From Aliivibrio fischeri ATCC 7744 = JCM 18803 = DSM 507 (lineage in GTDB: Bacteria > Pseudomonadota > Gammaproteobacteria > Enterobacterales > Vibrionaceae), in contig NZ_CP092712.1 in NCBI RefSeq assembly GCF_023983475.1, positions 930,001-994,000 of the forward strand: DNA of 64,000 bases, read 5' to 3'. The position numbers were made by a program, and so were the translations under genes. Shown here in pieces: positions 8,909 to 17,827 of this stretch. Below the pieces are notes generated by a model that made no database searches, was not told the origin of the DNA, and saw only the letters and a list, made by a program, of their open reading frames with translations. Position 1 is the stretch's first letter, and every line of letters starts with the position of its first letter.

Positions 8909-10140
8909 GTCGTCGCGTAGTTGTAACCGGTATGTCAGGTGTTACCGCTTTAGGTAGTGATTGGAACACCGTAGGCGAAAACCTACGTAAATGTGAAAAT
9001 GCCACTCAATACATGCCAAGCTTTGAAGTCTATGACGGCCTTAATACGAAGCTAGCAGCACCTATTGATGACTTCACGCTACCAAAACATTATACCCGTA
9101 AGAAAATTCGCTCTATGGGACGTGTTTCTTTGTTATCTACCGTTGCTTCAGAGCAAGCCTTAGAGCAAAGTGGTCTTATTGGAAATGACATCTTAACCAA
9201 TGGTCAAACCGGCATTGCCTTTGGTTCCTCAACTGGTTCTACCGATGCCGTTGGTGCCTTTGGTGTGATGCTGAATGAGAAATCAACTCGCGCTATTACG
9301 GCAACAACCTATGTGCAAATGATGCCACATACCGCAGCGGTTAACGTCGGTTTATTCTTTGGTTTACGTGGTCGAGTTATTCCAACCAGTAGCGCATGTA
9401 CCTCAGGAAGCCAAGCCATAGGTTACGCTTATGAAGCGATCAAACACGGTTATCAAACGGCAATGGTTGCAGGTGGTGCTGAAGAGTTATGTCCAACAGA
9501 ATCAGCGGTATTTGATACTTTATTTGCAACAAGTTTAAAAAATGATGCGCCAAAAACATCCCCAAGTCCATATGACCAAGATCGTGATGGTCTTGTTATT
9601 GGTGAAGGTGCTGGTGCCTTAGTTCTTGAAGAATATGAACACGCTAAAGCTCGTGGCGCAACGATTTACGCAGAGCTAGTTGGTTTTGCAAGTAACTGTG
9701 ATGCAGCCCATGTAACACAACCACAAATGGAAACCATGCAACTGTGTATGGAAATGTCATTAAAAGATGCCAACTTAGCGCCAGAGAAAATTGGTTATGT
9801 TTCAGCGCACGGTACCGCGACAGAACGTGGTGATATCGCAGAAAGTACAGCAACAGAGAACGTATTTGGCTCATCGATGCCAATCAGTTCATTGAAGTCT
9901 TATTTTGGTCATACATTAGGCGCATGTGGTGCGATTGAAGCGTGGCTATCCATTGAGATGATGCGTAACAATTGGTTTAGCCCAACATTGAACTTAAATA
10001 ATGTAGATGAGCGTTGCGGTAAGTTAGATTACATTACAGGCACTGGTCGTGAAATTGAGTGTGATTACATCATGAGTAACAACTTTGCTTTTGGTGGTAT
10101 TAATACATCACTTATCTTTAAGCGTTGGACTGAAGAGTAG
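8905..10140 (+). CDS. apeR: Beta-ketoacyl-ACP synthase, second of two in the APE cluster
   Basis: 411 aa, FabF-like. It has a complete triad: Cys in PTSSACTSGS, His in SAHGTATERGD, and His in YFGHTLGACG. It ends with NFAFGGINTS. It is the last gene of the operon and is followed by a strong hairpin. In APE systems the ketosynthases share starter and elongation steps, and the terminal apeR position fits this gene. Both ketosynthases in the window keep the active-site Cys, so any Cys-less chain-length factor (apeC type) must lie upstream of the window. Confidence 0.88.
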   Translation: MSRRVVVTGMSGVTALGSDWNTVGENLRKCENATQYMPSFEVYDGLNTKLAAPIDDFTLPKHYTRKKIRSMGRVSLLSTVASEQALEQSGLIGNDILTNGQTGIAFGSSTGSTDAVGAFGVMLNEKSTRAITATTYVQMMPHTAAVNVGLFFGLRGRVIPTSSACTSGSQAIGYAYEAIKHGYQTAMVAGGAEELCPTESAVFDTLFATSLKNDAPKTSPSPYDQDRDGLVIGEGAGALVLEEYEHAKARGATIYAELVGFASNCDAAHVTQPQMETMQLCMEMSLKDANLAPEKIGYVSAHGTATERGDIAESTATENVFGSSMPISSLKSYFGHTLGACGAIEAWLSIEMMRNNWFSPTLNLNNVDERCGKLDYITGTGREIECDYIMSNNFAFGGINTSLIFKRWTEE

Positions 10141-10162
10141 CGCTGCCTAAATAACAAATAAT

Positions 10163-10195
10163 AAAAAACCGGTGAAGAAATTCACCGGTTTTTTT
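10163..10195. terminator. Bidirectional rho-independent terminator after the APE operon
   Basis: The arms CCGGTGAA and TTCACCGG enclose GAAA, and the hairpin is flanked by A6 on the left and T7 on the right. It can end both the APE transcript (+) and the HslJ-like gene (-). Confidence 0.9.
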
Positions 10196-10219
10196 GTGTC
10201 TTTAAAAAGCAAAGCTAAA

Positions 10220-10663
10220 TTAGTTTACCCAGTCACGTAGTGTGAAAGTTAGCTCGTGCTCTTGGCCTTTAAGGATAAGACCTTCTTTAGTTAGTGTAAT
10301 GTCACTCCAAGTAGATAGAGTGCTAGACACAGCTTGTTCTGTAGTCATCACATCACCCATACACATTTTCATTGTCATTCCCATTTTCTCAATGCGGAAT
10401 TGACCTTCTTCATTTAGCTCAGCTTGGCCAAAGAAGTTGTTACAGCCAGCATTACCATTTGCTGTCATCTTTTCGCCGATTTCAAGACGTGGAGCTTCCA
10501 TTTTTTCTGGAGTAGTGATGTCTTTACCATCAACTTGAGTTAACTGCCAGTTGTGGTGTTGAAGCATGTCTGCAGAGATTTGTGCGTCAGTGTTGTTATC
10601 ACCATTGCTTGCACAAGCAGCCATTAATACAGGAAGAGATACAGCAACTAATAATTTTTTCAT
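10220..10663 (-). CDS. META-domain (HslJ-like) lipoprotein
   Basis: 147 aa with a lipoprotein signal (LMAACASN, Cys at residue 17) and one META/DUF306 domain: WQLTQVDG, the conserved GCNNFFG loop, and the later MGMTMKMCMGD stretch. E. coli HslJ, of the same fold, is a heat-inducible envelope protein linked to novobiocin resistance. The exact role here is unknown. A purine-rich TAGGAGTTAAA ribosome binding site lies just upstream of the start. It is monocistronic, between convergent APE and co-directional rplY. Confidence 0.85.
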   Translation of the reverse strand: MKKLLVAVSLPVLMAACASNGDNNTDAQISADMLQHHNWQLTQVDGKDITTPEKMEAPRLEIGEKMTANGNAGCNNFFGQAELNEEGQFRIEKMGMTMKMCMGDVMTTEQAVSSTLSTWSDITLTKEGLILKGQEHELTFTLRDWVN

Positions 10664-10981
10664 TTTAACTCCTAGAGAGATTTATTAGGAACTACCTAAT
10701 ATTCAATTCATTTTAGTATAAAAATTTAAAAATGCCTAATGTCAAAAGTACGTAAAAAACGGTGTTCAATTAGTTTGTGTTTTAAAAATAAGAATGCGAT
10801 ATGAGCAGGATTTCAATTATATTTAAGATGAATAGGTAGAAGGTAGGGGAGGAAAAGGAAAAAACAAAGTACCAGATAGATTAAAGCCCCGATACTGGTA
10901 ATATCAGGGCTTTAAAGGGTTTGTTATTTCAATTGGTAAGAAAGAAATAGCAATAATGCAAAAGAGTAAAACAGACTCGAA
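10664..10981. other. Intergenic region between the HslJ-like gene and rplY
   Basis: About 320 bp without a credible gene. The left part should hold the promoter of the HslJ-like gene. The right part holds the rplY terminator (10882-10914). No small ORF with a ribosome binding site was found on either strand. Confidence 0.6.
10882..10914 (-). terminator. Hairpin terminator downstream of rplY
   Basis: The arms TAAAGCCC and GGGCTTTA are extended by GATA/TATC after one C-A mismatch. It lies about 70 bp past the rplY stop. The T-tract on the minus side is short, so the strength is uncertain. Confidence 0.6.
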
Positions 10982-11260
10982 TTAGATGCGGATGAAGTCC
11001 ATGTGCTCAACTTTAGGCTTAAACGCGTGACGTTGAACGTCTTGCGGTTTAACCTTAACAACAGCGCCATCGATTACTAGCTCAATTGCTTCGTAAAATG
11101 CTGGCTTGTCCATTTGGTTGATCACTGCGTCATGGTCTAGTGCGATAGAAACTGGCGCTTCTGTACCACCATAAACGATTGCTGGGAATTGGCCAGCGTG
11201 ACGAAGGCGGCGGCTCGCACCCTTACCTTGTTCAGTACGTACTACTGCTTCAAATTTCAT
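10982..11260 (-). CDS. rplY: 50S ribosomal protein L25
   Basis: 92 aa from the ATG at 11260, close to the 94 aa of E. coli L25. Conserved [19 protein letters not shown] and [14 protein letters not shown] are visible; the last segment is the 5S rRNA-binding face. The frame can be extended five codons to a TTG at 11275, but the ATG start matches the family N-terminus and has GAGAG upstream. It is a single-domain short form without the CTC-type C-terminal extension. In E. coli rplY lies next to radD (yejH). Here a cytochrome gene on the opposite strand sits between them. Confidence 0.95.
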   Translation of the reverse strand: MKFEAVVRTEQGKGASRRLRHAGQFPAIVYGGTEAPVSIALDHDAVINQMDKPAFYEAIELVIDGAVVKVKPQDVQRHAFKPKVEHMDFIRI

Positions 11261-11458
11261 AGTCTTTACTCTCAAATAGTAAAATAAATAAATGCCGTTA
11301 AGCTTAGCGACCTAACTTAACAGACTTTTCGTTTCGAAAAACGAGCGCGGATAATAGCATTCACTCGGTTAACTCACAACCTATTTTCGTGAATTTACCA
11401 AGAGAATTTGCTAATCTGGCTCTTAAAAACCGATACTATCAAATCAAACGGAGTTGAT

Positions 11459-11884
11459 ATGAAAAAAATAGCGATATTGGGTCTATTTTCTTGTTCTTTA
11501 ATGGCCAATGACTTTTCTGGCGAGATAGAGCAGCGACAAAATAATTTTCAGCACTTAGATGCAACCGCCGATCAATTGGATTACGCGTTTGATAATGAAG
11601 TGGTGGATTGGGATAGAATTATACCATTAGCTAAGAGCGCCTATTTAACGGTACAAGAGCAAAAAACACTGTTTCCAGAAGGCAGTGCAGATAACAGCCG
11701 AGCAAGAACCAAAATTTGGCAACAAAAGCCAGAGTTTGAAGAAAAGTTCACGGTACTTGCAGAGCAGTTTCAATTATTAGATAAAGCGGCGAAAAATAAA
11801 GATGAACAAGCAGCAAGGGAAGCACTCAGTGGCGCTTATTCTCAATGCCGCTCATGTCATATGAGTTATCGTTCTCTATGGTAA
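11459..11884 (+). CDS. Periplasmic cytochrome c' (class II c-type cytochrome)
   Basis: 141 aa from the ATG at 11459, with GGAG 6 bp upstream; an upstream in-frame extension to 11408 is not needed. A signal peptide (MKKIAILGLFSCSLMA) is followed by a mostly helical domain. The single haem-binding motif CRSCH lies at the C-terminus, which is diagnostic of the four-helix cytochrome c' family. These proteins bind haem covalently in the periplasm and can bind NO or act in electron transfer. No redox partner gene is adjacent, so the partner is unknown. It is divergent from rplY and convergent with radD. Confidence 0.85.
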   Translation: MKKIAILGLFSCSLMANDFSGEIEQRQNNFQHLDATADQLDYAFDNEVVDWDRIIPLAKSAYLTVQEQKTLFPEGSADNSRARTKIWQQKPEFEEKFTVLAEQFQLLDKAAKNKDEQAAREALSGAYSQCRSCHMSYRSLW

Positions 11885-11901
11885 GCGTGTTTTAAAAACG
11901 T

Positions 11902-13626
11902 CTACTCTTCAAATATTTTGTCGCGAATGGACCAAAACTTACCTTGTTTACGAGCAATCACAAAGCTAGGTGGACGAAAACGGTGTTGGTTATTCGCGAT
12001 TTTTGTTGCCGCAGTTTCTTCAAATGGACGATGTCTATCAACAAGATGCGGACGAACAAAACTCTTTAAGAATAGCTCTTTCTGCTTTTTGGTGGCTAAT
12101 TGCCACACTTCATGAATTTCAGAATCATCATCCCCAAAATAGGTGACTTTTATTTGTGGTTTATTAAATTGGTTTTTTCCTGCGGTTAATGTCAGGTCGA
12201 TACAATTTAAGATCCGTGCATCTTTTAGTTTTAGGGCTTCTTTCAGCTTCTTATCTGGGTCAACTAAAATGGCATCGCATTCATGGCATACACGAGCTGC
12301 TATATCATTATCAGCGCCGCATTCATTACAATATTTAGCTCTAAAACGATAACCGCACTCTTCACGTGTGCCTTCATCATCTTCAAAATAACCTTGGCAG
12401 CGACGGCCAAAATGCTCAAGTAAAAAGCCGTTACTGTCTAACTTACCCCAGAAATTATTATTAAAGCCGCAAGCTGGGCAGGGGATAGTAATGATTTCAC
12501 TGCTGCTATCGGGTTTAGGGTCGCCAACTTCTGGCTGATATAAATCATAACAGTTGCCTGCATAATCTAAGACCGTACACTCGATTTTACCTTCAGCAAG
12601 ACGAAGTCCACGACCGACAATTTGTTGGTATAAACTCACTGATTCTGTTGGACGCAAAATTGCGATCAAATCAACATGAGGCGCATCAAAGCCGGTTGTT
12701 AATACCGACACATTCACTAAAAATTTCGTTTCTTGGTTTTTAAACCGTTGAATGATGGCATCACGATCAGCCAATTTAATATCACCAATAACCAATTCAG
12801 ACTCGGTTGGTGGCAATAAAGAAAGGATCTCTTGAGCATGACGAACGGTAGCAGCAAAGATCATCACGCCTTTTCTGTCTTTAGCGTATTCCACAATTTG
12901 CTGAACAATTTGTGGGGTCGCACGTTTGGATTCTTCAATCACCAAATCCAACTCTGACTCTTTGTATTTGCCCGTAGAAGCCGGTTTTAACTGTGAGAAG
13001 TCATAACTTAATACCGGCGCATCTAAGAGTTTGGCTGGCGTTAAGAATCCTTCATCTAATAGATATTGAATAGGGAGTTCAAAAATACAATCACGGAAAA
13101 AGCGAGGCGTATCGGTTTTTACCTGCCCACGAGTGTGATACTGATAAATCCAACCAATCCCTAAACGGTAAGGGGTCGCGGTTAAACCAAGCACCTTGAT
13201 ACCTGAATTTTGAGTTTGTAAGTGCTCAATAACTTTGCGGTAACTGGTGTCTTTGTTATCTGGCACACGGTGGCACTCATCAATAACCAATAACGAAAAT
13301 TGATCTTTAAATTCATCAAGATTACGAACCACAGATTGCACAGAGGCGAACACCACTTGTTTATCGGTTTCTTTTCTTCCTAAGCCTGCAGAGAAAATAG
13401 CACCTTCTAGACCATAACCTTCATATTTCGCATGGTTTTGTTCAACAAGCTCTTTAACGTGAGCAAGTACCAACACACGACCTTTCGCTATTCGTGCTAG
13501 TTCTGCAATCACCAAACTTTTCCCTGCACCTGTAGGCAGTACAAGTACCGCCGGCGTCGTATGTTTTCGGAAATAATGGATAACCGCTTTAACAGAATCT
13601 TGTTGGTAAGGTCGTAACGTATACAT
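11902..13626 (-). CDS. radD: RadD/YejH-type superfamily 2 DNA helicase
   Basis: 574 aa, close to E. coli RadD (586 aa). Walker A PTGAGKS (residues 31-37), DECH box in VIDECHRV, motif III GLTATP, and motif VI in QQIVGRGLR are all visible. A Cys-rich zinc-binding region follows (CPACGF near residue 385, then CNECG and CHEC near 435-455). RadD supports recovery from DNA crosslinks and double-strand breaks and interacts with SSB in E. coli. Its 5' end faces the 19-kb block that separates it from rsuA, its neighbour in E. coli. It is convergent with the cytochrome gene, 17 bp apart. Confidence 0.92.
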   Translation of the reverse strand: MYTLRPYQQDSVKAVIHYFRKHTTPAVLVLPTGAGKSLVIAELARIAKGRVLVLAHVKELVEQNHAKYEGYGLEGAIFSAGLGRKETDKQVVFASVQSVVRNLDEFKDQFSLLVIDECHRVPDNKDTSYRKVIEHLQTQNSGIKVLGLTATPYRLGIGWIYQYHTRGQVKTDTPRFFRDCIFELPIQYLLDEGFLTPAKLLDAPVLSYDFSQLKPASTGKYKESELDLVIEESKRATPQIVQQIVEYAKDRKGVMIFAATVRHAQEILSLLPPTESELVIGDIKLADRDAIIQRFKNQETKFLVNVSVLTTGFDAPHVDLIAILRPTESVSLYQQIVGRGLRLAEGKIECTVLDYAGNCYDLYQPEVGDPKPDSSSEIITIPCPACGFNNNFWGKLDSNGFLLEHFGRRCQGYFEDDEGTREECGYRFRAKYCNECGADNDIAARVCHECDAILVDPDKKLKEALKLKDARILNCIDLTLTAGKNQFNKPQIKVTYFGDDDSEIHEVWQLATKKQKELFLKSFVRPHLVDRHRPFEETAATKIANNQHRFRPPSFVIARKQGKFWSIRDKIFEE

Positions 13627-13762
13627 GGATATATAAACAGTAGTTAAGGCAAAAAGGCATCATATCAGAATATATAAGATTACTCTTTGTTTTCTTGCTA
13701 AGATTAAAACCGTTCTTATATATTGCATTGGTTATTCAACATTAACAAAGGAAGTTTATTAA

Positions 13763-15310
13763 ATGTCAGTGCTTAAACGCATTCATGTCACTCTATTTTT
13801 TGTCGCTATTCTTGCTGGGTGTGGTTCGCTTCCTAATGAGGTTGAACACACTAATGAATCAGTATCAGCACCATTAAGCAGCACACTTTCTGAGTTAAGT
13901 TCCGCTTACCAACCTCAACCATCAACATCAGAAACCAGTGCAGTGTTGCTGCAAGATTCTGGTTGGGATGCATTAGCGCAACGTTTGGCATTAATTGAGA
14001 CAGCAGAGCACAGCATTGATATTCAATATTATATTTGGAACTCAGATGCCTCGGGTCATTACCTTGCAAGTCGTCTATTAGCGGCAGCAGATCGTGGTGT
14101 TAAAGTGCGTGTCATGTTGGATGATATCAATCTCAATGAACGTGAAGATCTACTTGTTGCGTTAAACGCGCATCCTCACGTTGAGATCCGAGTATTTAAC
14201 CCCATTCCCACTCGTCGTGGCGTCACAAAGTGGGTGAACTTCTTAGGGGATTTTTCTCGTTTAAATCGTCGTATGCACAATAAATCATTCACTGTAGATG
14301 GCGTGTTTTCTATTGTTGGTGGACGTAATATTGGTGATGAGTATTTTGATCTTTCTAATGAGATTAATTTTCGTGACCGTGATGTGTTAGTTCGAGGGGC
14401 CGTTGTTCGTGATATACAAACCAGTTTTATCGAGTATTGGGACAGCCGTTGGTCTTACCCTGTGGATTTATTAGCAAAAGAAGCTTCGCAAGAACCACTC
14501 TTACAAAAACAACCAGTGTTAGATGAGATTGATGCACCTGTTTATAAAAACTACCCAGCGTTACCAGAGGGAAATAAAACAGCGCATCAATACTTAACTA
14601 ATCTAATGGATAAAATGACTTGGGTTAATGCTAAGTTCGTATTTGATCGCCCAGTACCGCTTGATAAAGACAATACCGATGAGCCAAAAGAGACCGCAAA
14701 AGCACTCGGAAAATTAGCCAGTGAATCGAAGAAAGAGATCTTATTAGAATCAGCGTACCTTATTTTTGATGATAACCAACTTAAAGGATGGCAAGCGCTG
14801 ATCAATACAGGCGTTGAGATAAAAGCACTTACCAACTCAATGGCATCGAATGATTTAACCACTAATCACTCAGGTTACGCAGGTCGCCGTAAAGACATGC
14901 TTGAGCACGGCATCCAACTTTATGAATTAAAGCCAGAAACCGCTCTGTGTGAAGAGTCGACCAAAGACGTTTCTAAATGCGCACCAACATTACCTTATGG
15001 ACTTCATGCCAAGTCCGCTGTTTTTGATGACAAAATCGCAAGTATTGGCTCTTTTAACTTCAATTTGCGTTCAACGTACTTGAATACAGAATCGATTTTA
15101 ATTATTGAAAATCAAAAAATCGCAGAGCAACTCACTCAAGATATCGAACACGCTATGGATGAAGAAAACAGTTGGCACCTAAAACTGCAAGAGGGTGATG
15201 TTCGTTGGTATTCCGGAGATAAAAGTTGGGAAGATGAACCAGAAACTGGCCGTTGGGAGCGCTTTCAATCTGGATTCTTACAGTTATTACCAATAGAAAA
15301 GTACTTGTGA
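13763..15310 (+). CDS. Phospholipase D-like lipoprotein (cardiolipin synthase ClsC-like)
   Basis: 515 aa. It has a lipoprotein-type signal (ILAGCGSL, Cys at residue 20) and two HKD phospholipase D motifs: HNKSFTVDG with the following GGRN near residue 172, and HAKSAVFDD with GSFN near 415. This layout fits the YmdC/ClsC group, which makes cardiolipin from phosphatidylglycerol and phosphatidylethanolamine, but E. coli ClsC has no such lipobox. Localisation is therefore an inference from the signal. It has its own promoter region, with AAGGAAG before ATG 13763. A hairpin follows the gene. Confidence 0.85.
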   Translation: MSVLKRIHVTLFFVAILAGCGSLPNEVEHTNESVSAPLSSTLSELSSAYQPQPSTSETSAVLLQDSGWDALAQRLALIETAEHSIDIQYYIWNSDASGHYLASRLLAAADRGVKVRVMLDDINLNEREDLLVALNAHPHVEIRVFNPIPTRRGVTKWVNFLGDFSRLNRRMHNKSFTVDGVFSIVGGRNIGDEYFDLSNEINFRDRDVLVRGAVVRDIQTSFIEYWDSRWSYPVDLLAKEASQEPLLQKQPVLDEIDAPVYKNYPALPEGNKTAHQYLTNLMDKMTWVNAKFVFDRPVPLDKDNTDEPKETAKALGKLASESKKEILLESAYLIFDDNQLKGWQALINTGVEIKALTNSMASNDLTTNHSGYAGRRKDMLEHGIQLYELKPETALCEESTKDVSKCAPTLPYGLHAKSAVFDDKIASIGSFNFNLRSTYLNTESILIIENQKIAEQLTQDIEHAMDEENSWHLKLQEGDVRWYSGDKSWEDEPETGRWERFQSGFLQLLPIEKYL

Positions 15311-15331
15311 TTTAGTTTTGGAGTAGGGAGC

Positions 15332-15361
15332 TTGTGGTAACTTCTTGTGATATTACCACAA
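15332..15361. terminator. Hairpin between convergent genes
   Basis: A perfect 9-bp stem, TTGTGGTAA and TTACCACAA, with a 12-nt loop sits between the PLD-like gene and the outer-membrane gene. There is no clear T-tract, so it may be a weak terminator or a 3' stabilising structure. Confidence 0.45.
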
Positions 15362-15396
15362 ACCCTAACGTTCGATATTTACATCATAAATAGATG

Positions 15397-16071
15397 TTAG
15401 AATGACATTCGTCCGCCGACAGTCCAGCTATATTCTGTTTCTGTCATACCATAATAAGTATCATGAGGGGCGAAAGCAGAGATTTTGGCATACGGATAGA
15501 TGTGCCATACAGGACGCATTGTTCCGATTGAGAATTCCAACTCACTTGCTTGTCCTTGGTTGAAATCAAGCATATCCGATCTGTCTTCTGCATAATGGAA
15601 TTCATACTTACTCGTAATATAAGTATGTTGAAAGTATTTGGCAGCAGAAACATAACCTGAATATTTATTTGCGTTATCAACAGTAATCCACGTAAATCCA
15701 TTGCGGACAAACTCAGTTGTCACGCCTATTTTTGTCGAGTACCCATCAAAAAATCGAGCTGCTGAGAGATCTACAAAGTGAGTTTTTGTTTTTACACCAT
15801 CAATGCCAGCTATTTCAGACATTAACCAATCGTCTTTTAAGCCGTATTCATAATAAGAAGCGAGCTTCCAATTTTGATTAACAAATTGATGATAACCAAT
15901 ACCTAAGCCAACCCAGTTATCGTTATCTCCACCTATGTATAAATAGGTGTTTTTAGTTACTGCGGCGGTAACGCCAACCTCTACGACATCCTTTTCAATT
16001 GATAAATCAATTCCAGCAATAGCTGAACCACAGAGCATCATTGCGCTGCAAGTCATTGAAATGGTCTTCAT
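15397..16071 (-). CDS. Putative outer-membrane beta-barrel protein
   Basis: 224 aa with a signal peptide (cleavage near AIAGIDL). Alternating hydrophobic/aromatic strands run throughout, and the protein ends in WTVGGRMSF, a C-terminal aromatic residue typical of barrels recognised by the Bam complex. I do not recognise the family. It lies 50 bp downstream of a lipoprotein gene on the same strand, so the two are probably co-transcribed and may function together at the outer membrane. There is no similarity by eye to OmpU, OmpT or OmpA family members. Confidence 0.65.
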   Translation of the reverse strand: MKTISMTCSAMMLCGSAIAGIDLSIEKDVVEVGVTAAVTKNTYLYIGGDNDNWVGLGIGYHQFVNQNWKLASYYEYGLKDDWLMSEIAGIDGVKTKTHFVDLSAARFFDGYSTKIGVTTEFVRNGFTWITVDNANKYSGYVSAAKYFQHTYITSKYEFHYAEDRSDMLDFNQGQASELEFSIGTMRPVWHIYPYAKISAFAPHDTYYGMTETEYSWTVGGRMSF

Positions 16072-16121
16072 TTTGTAACCTAGAAAGGTGCTCCTAGTAC
16101 GTAACTAGGAGCGAGGAAGGA

Positions 16122-16748
16122 TTAGTTTAAGCGAGAGCGGATCGAATCACGGATAGAATTACGATCAATATTTTGGTCAGTATTTTCCATTAGAGGACGT
16201 AATCCACCTTGAACTGTATCACGACCAATGATGATTGATTCACCATCAATAACGATACCAAAATCGCCTTCATACTTACCTTGGCGAATAATGCTTACAT
16301 AATGCTCATTGCCGTCTTTATCTTGAATCATCATAGATTGACCATGCCAATTCACACTCGTGATTGTGAACACATTGCCGTTAGCATCCGTAATGGTGTT
16401 ACCAGAGATGGTGTAGCTTGCTTCAGGGCCATTATCAATTGGTGGCATTTCAGGACCACTCCATACAGGAGGTAATCTATCTGGAGTACTCGTTCCAGTA
16501 TCTATTCCCCAATCAGGTGTGTTATCGATATCAGGAACAGATGGTGTTGGAAGACCAAAATCAGGATCAGCAAGTCCCCAATCAGGTGTATCACCAACAT
16601 CTAAACCCCATTCAGGAGAGTTATCAATATCAGGAATAACAGGGGTTTGCGGGTTTGTTTGCCCTGAACCACTAGAGTCACTTGAAGAAGAACAACCAGA
16701 CAACAATAAAGCACCTGATACTACAACGGCTAAAAGAGATTTATTCAT
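16122..16748 (-). CDS. Lipoprotein with an internal Pro/Asp/Trp-Gly repeat region
   Basis: 208 aa. Signal peptide with lipobox LLSGCSSS (Cys at residue 19), then a Ser-rich linker. Residues about 35-105 form imperfect repeats built on (I/V)PDIDN(S/T)P(E/D)WG(L/I)D with shorter TPDWGLADPDFG units. The C-terminal half (from SYTISGNTITDANGN) is a predicted beta-rich domain. The family is not recognised. The repeats look like an extended spacer or ligand-binding stalk anchored in the outer membrane. It is followed by the beta-barrel gene, so a two-gene envelope unit is likely. The purine-rich AGGTGATACAT precedes the start. Confidence 0.7.
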   Translation of the reverse strand: MNKSLLAVVVSGALLLSGCSSSSDSSGSGQTNPQTPVIPDIDNSPEWGLDVGDTPDWGLADPDFGLPTPSVPDIDNTPDWGIDTGTSTPDRLPPVWSGPEMPPIDNGPEASYTISGNTITDANGNVFTITSVNWHGQSMMIQDKDGNEHYVSIIRQGKYEGDFGIVIDGESIIIGRDTVQGGLRPLMENTDQNIDRNSIRDSIRSRLN

Positions 16749-17199
16749 AATGTATCACCTAAAGTCTTATCAAAATTTACTGACGCTTAAATTGGTCAGT
16801 GTAGAAAATATCACCCTTTCCTTTGGCGCAATGACAGAGACTTTGTGGGCACATCAACAACCTAGTACCACTGAACAAAAATCAAAACCACGCTATTTGC
16901 AAATCCATGCGAGTTATTTGTTGAGAGAGATTATGGTAATTCGAGGAGGGGATATCTAATGATGATTGCTTTAGATAGTTATAAGCTTAGCTTATTATTA
17001 ACTTGTTAATTATGCCTATCAATAACTTATTAGAAGAAAAAAGACTATTTTTAACGGTCAAAAATTAAAAATGAAGGAAATGCGAAATGAATAAAGCATC
17101 AAAATAGTTAAAGAAAAACACTGATAAACGATACAATAGGTGAGTTGCAAGATGGCAGCATAAAAGACTCATTCACATAAAACCGTAAAGTAGCCCTAT
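16749..17199. other. Intergenic region with a possible coding remnant
   Basis: About 450 bp. On the + strand a frame from ATG 16831 to stop 16959 reads 42 codons of ordinary-looking protein (MTETLWAHQQPSTTEQ and so on). It overlaps at TAATG a 16-codon ORF (16959-17009) preceded by an AGGAGG sequence. Neither resembles a known protein to me, and the first has no ribosome binding site. They may be the tail of a decayed gene. The promoter of the minus-strand lipoprotein and that of the YcxB-like gene must also lie here. Confidence 0.3.
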
Positions 17200-17703
17200 A
17201 TGCCTAAAGATTTTAGTGTCACCACAGAATACGTTCTCGACAAGACCTTCTTTGCAGAATGTTATGATCAAACTAGTCAGCCGATTACCTTTCCAAAAGC
17301 CTATTTAAAAGGAATACTCTTTTTTCTTTTTGGTCTGGCGCTATTAAAACTTGAGTTATTGCCTAATGGTTACATTGGTTGGTTCTTTATTGCGTTAAGT
17401 ATTATTGAGGCGTTCAGTATTTATTTTAAGAGAACGTGGTGGCTATGGCGACAATCCATCAGCTCGCTCTCTGGCAGTAAAGTCGTGTTTCAGGTTGATG
17501 CAAATGGGGTGAGTTATAAAAGTCTTAAAAACACCAAAAACTCCCGCACTATCGCTTGGAGTGACATCGACCAAGTTGAACAGAGTGATTTAGGGCTTAT
17601 TTTCCATATTGGAAAACAGCGCCAATATGTCAGTAAATCGTGCTTAAATGAGGAAGAAATCTCCTTTATTTTAGAGCAGCACGAAACATCAAAAGCAAAG
17701 TAA
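17200..17703 (+). CDS. YcxB-like membrane protein
   Basis: 167 aa. Two adjacent hydrophobic segments (residues about 46-60 and 66-80) are followed by a soluble C-terminal domain of the YcxB type, with VSYKSLKNTKNSRTIAWSDIDQVEQ and a YVSKS strand. The family is widespread and uncharacterised. It is monocistronic and ends at the terminator beginning at 17707. That terminator is nearly identical to one at 25545, on the far side of the Fic and Lamassu block. Confidence 0.6.
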   Translation: MPKDFSVTTEYVLDKTFFAECYDQTSQPITFPKAYLKGILFFLFGLALLKLELLPNGYIGWFFIALSIIEAFSIYFKRTWWLWRQSISSLSGSKVVFQVDANGVSYKSLKNTKNSRTIAWSDIDQVEQSDLGLIFHIGKQRQYVSKSCLNEEEISFILEQHETSKAK

Positions 17704-17706
17704 TCT

Positions 17707-17732
17707 AAGCCGCATTTTACTGCGGCTTTTTA
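17707..17732 (+). terminator. Terminator of the YcxB-like gene; left copy of a flanking repeat
   Basis: The arms AAGCCGCA and TGCGGCTT enclose TTTTAC and are followed by T5. A nearly identical hairpin plus following CTATCT sequence recurs at 25545-25583. Confidence 0.85.
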
Positions 17733-17827
17733 GTACCTATCTAACTCTCGAATCCTAAATATTACAGCCATTAAAATTGATTTTGATTCGCTGTGATGCG
17801 AATAATACCTCTAATCACATCATATTT

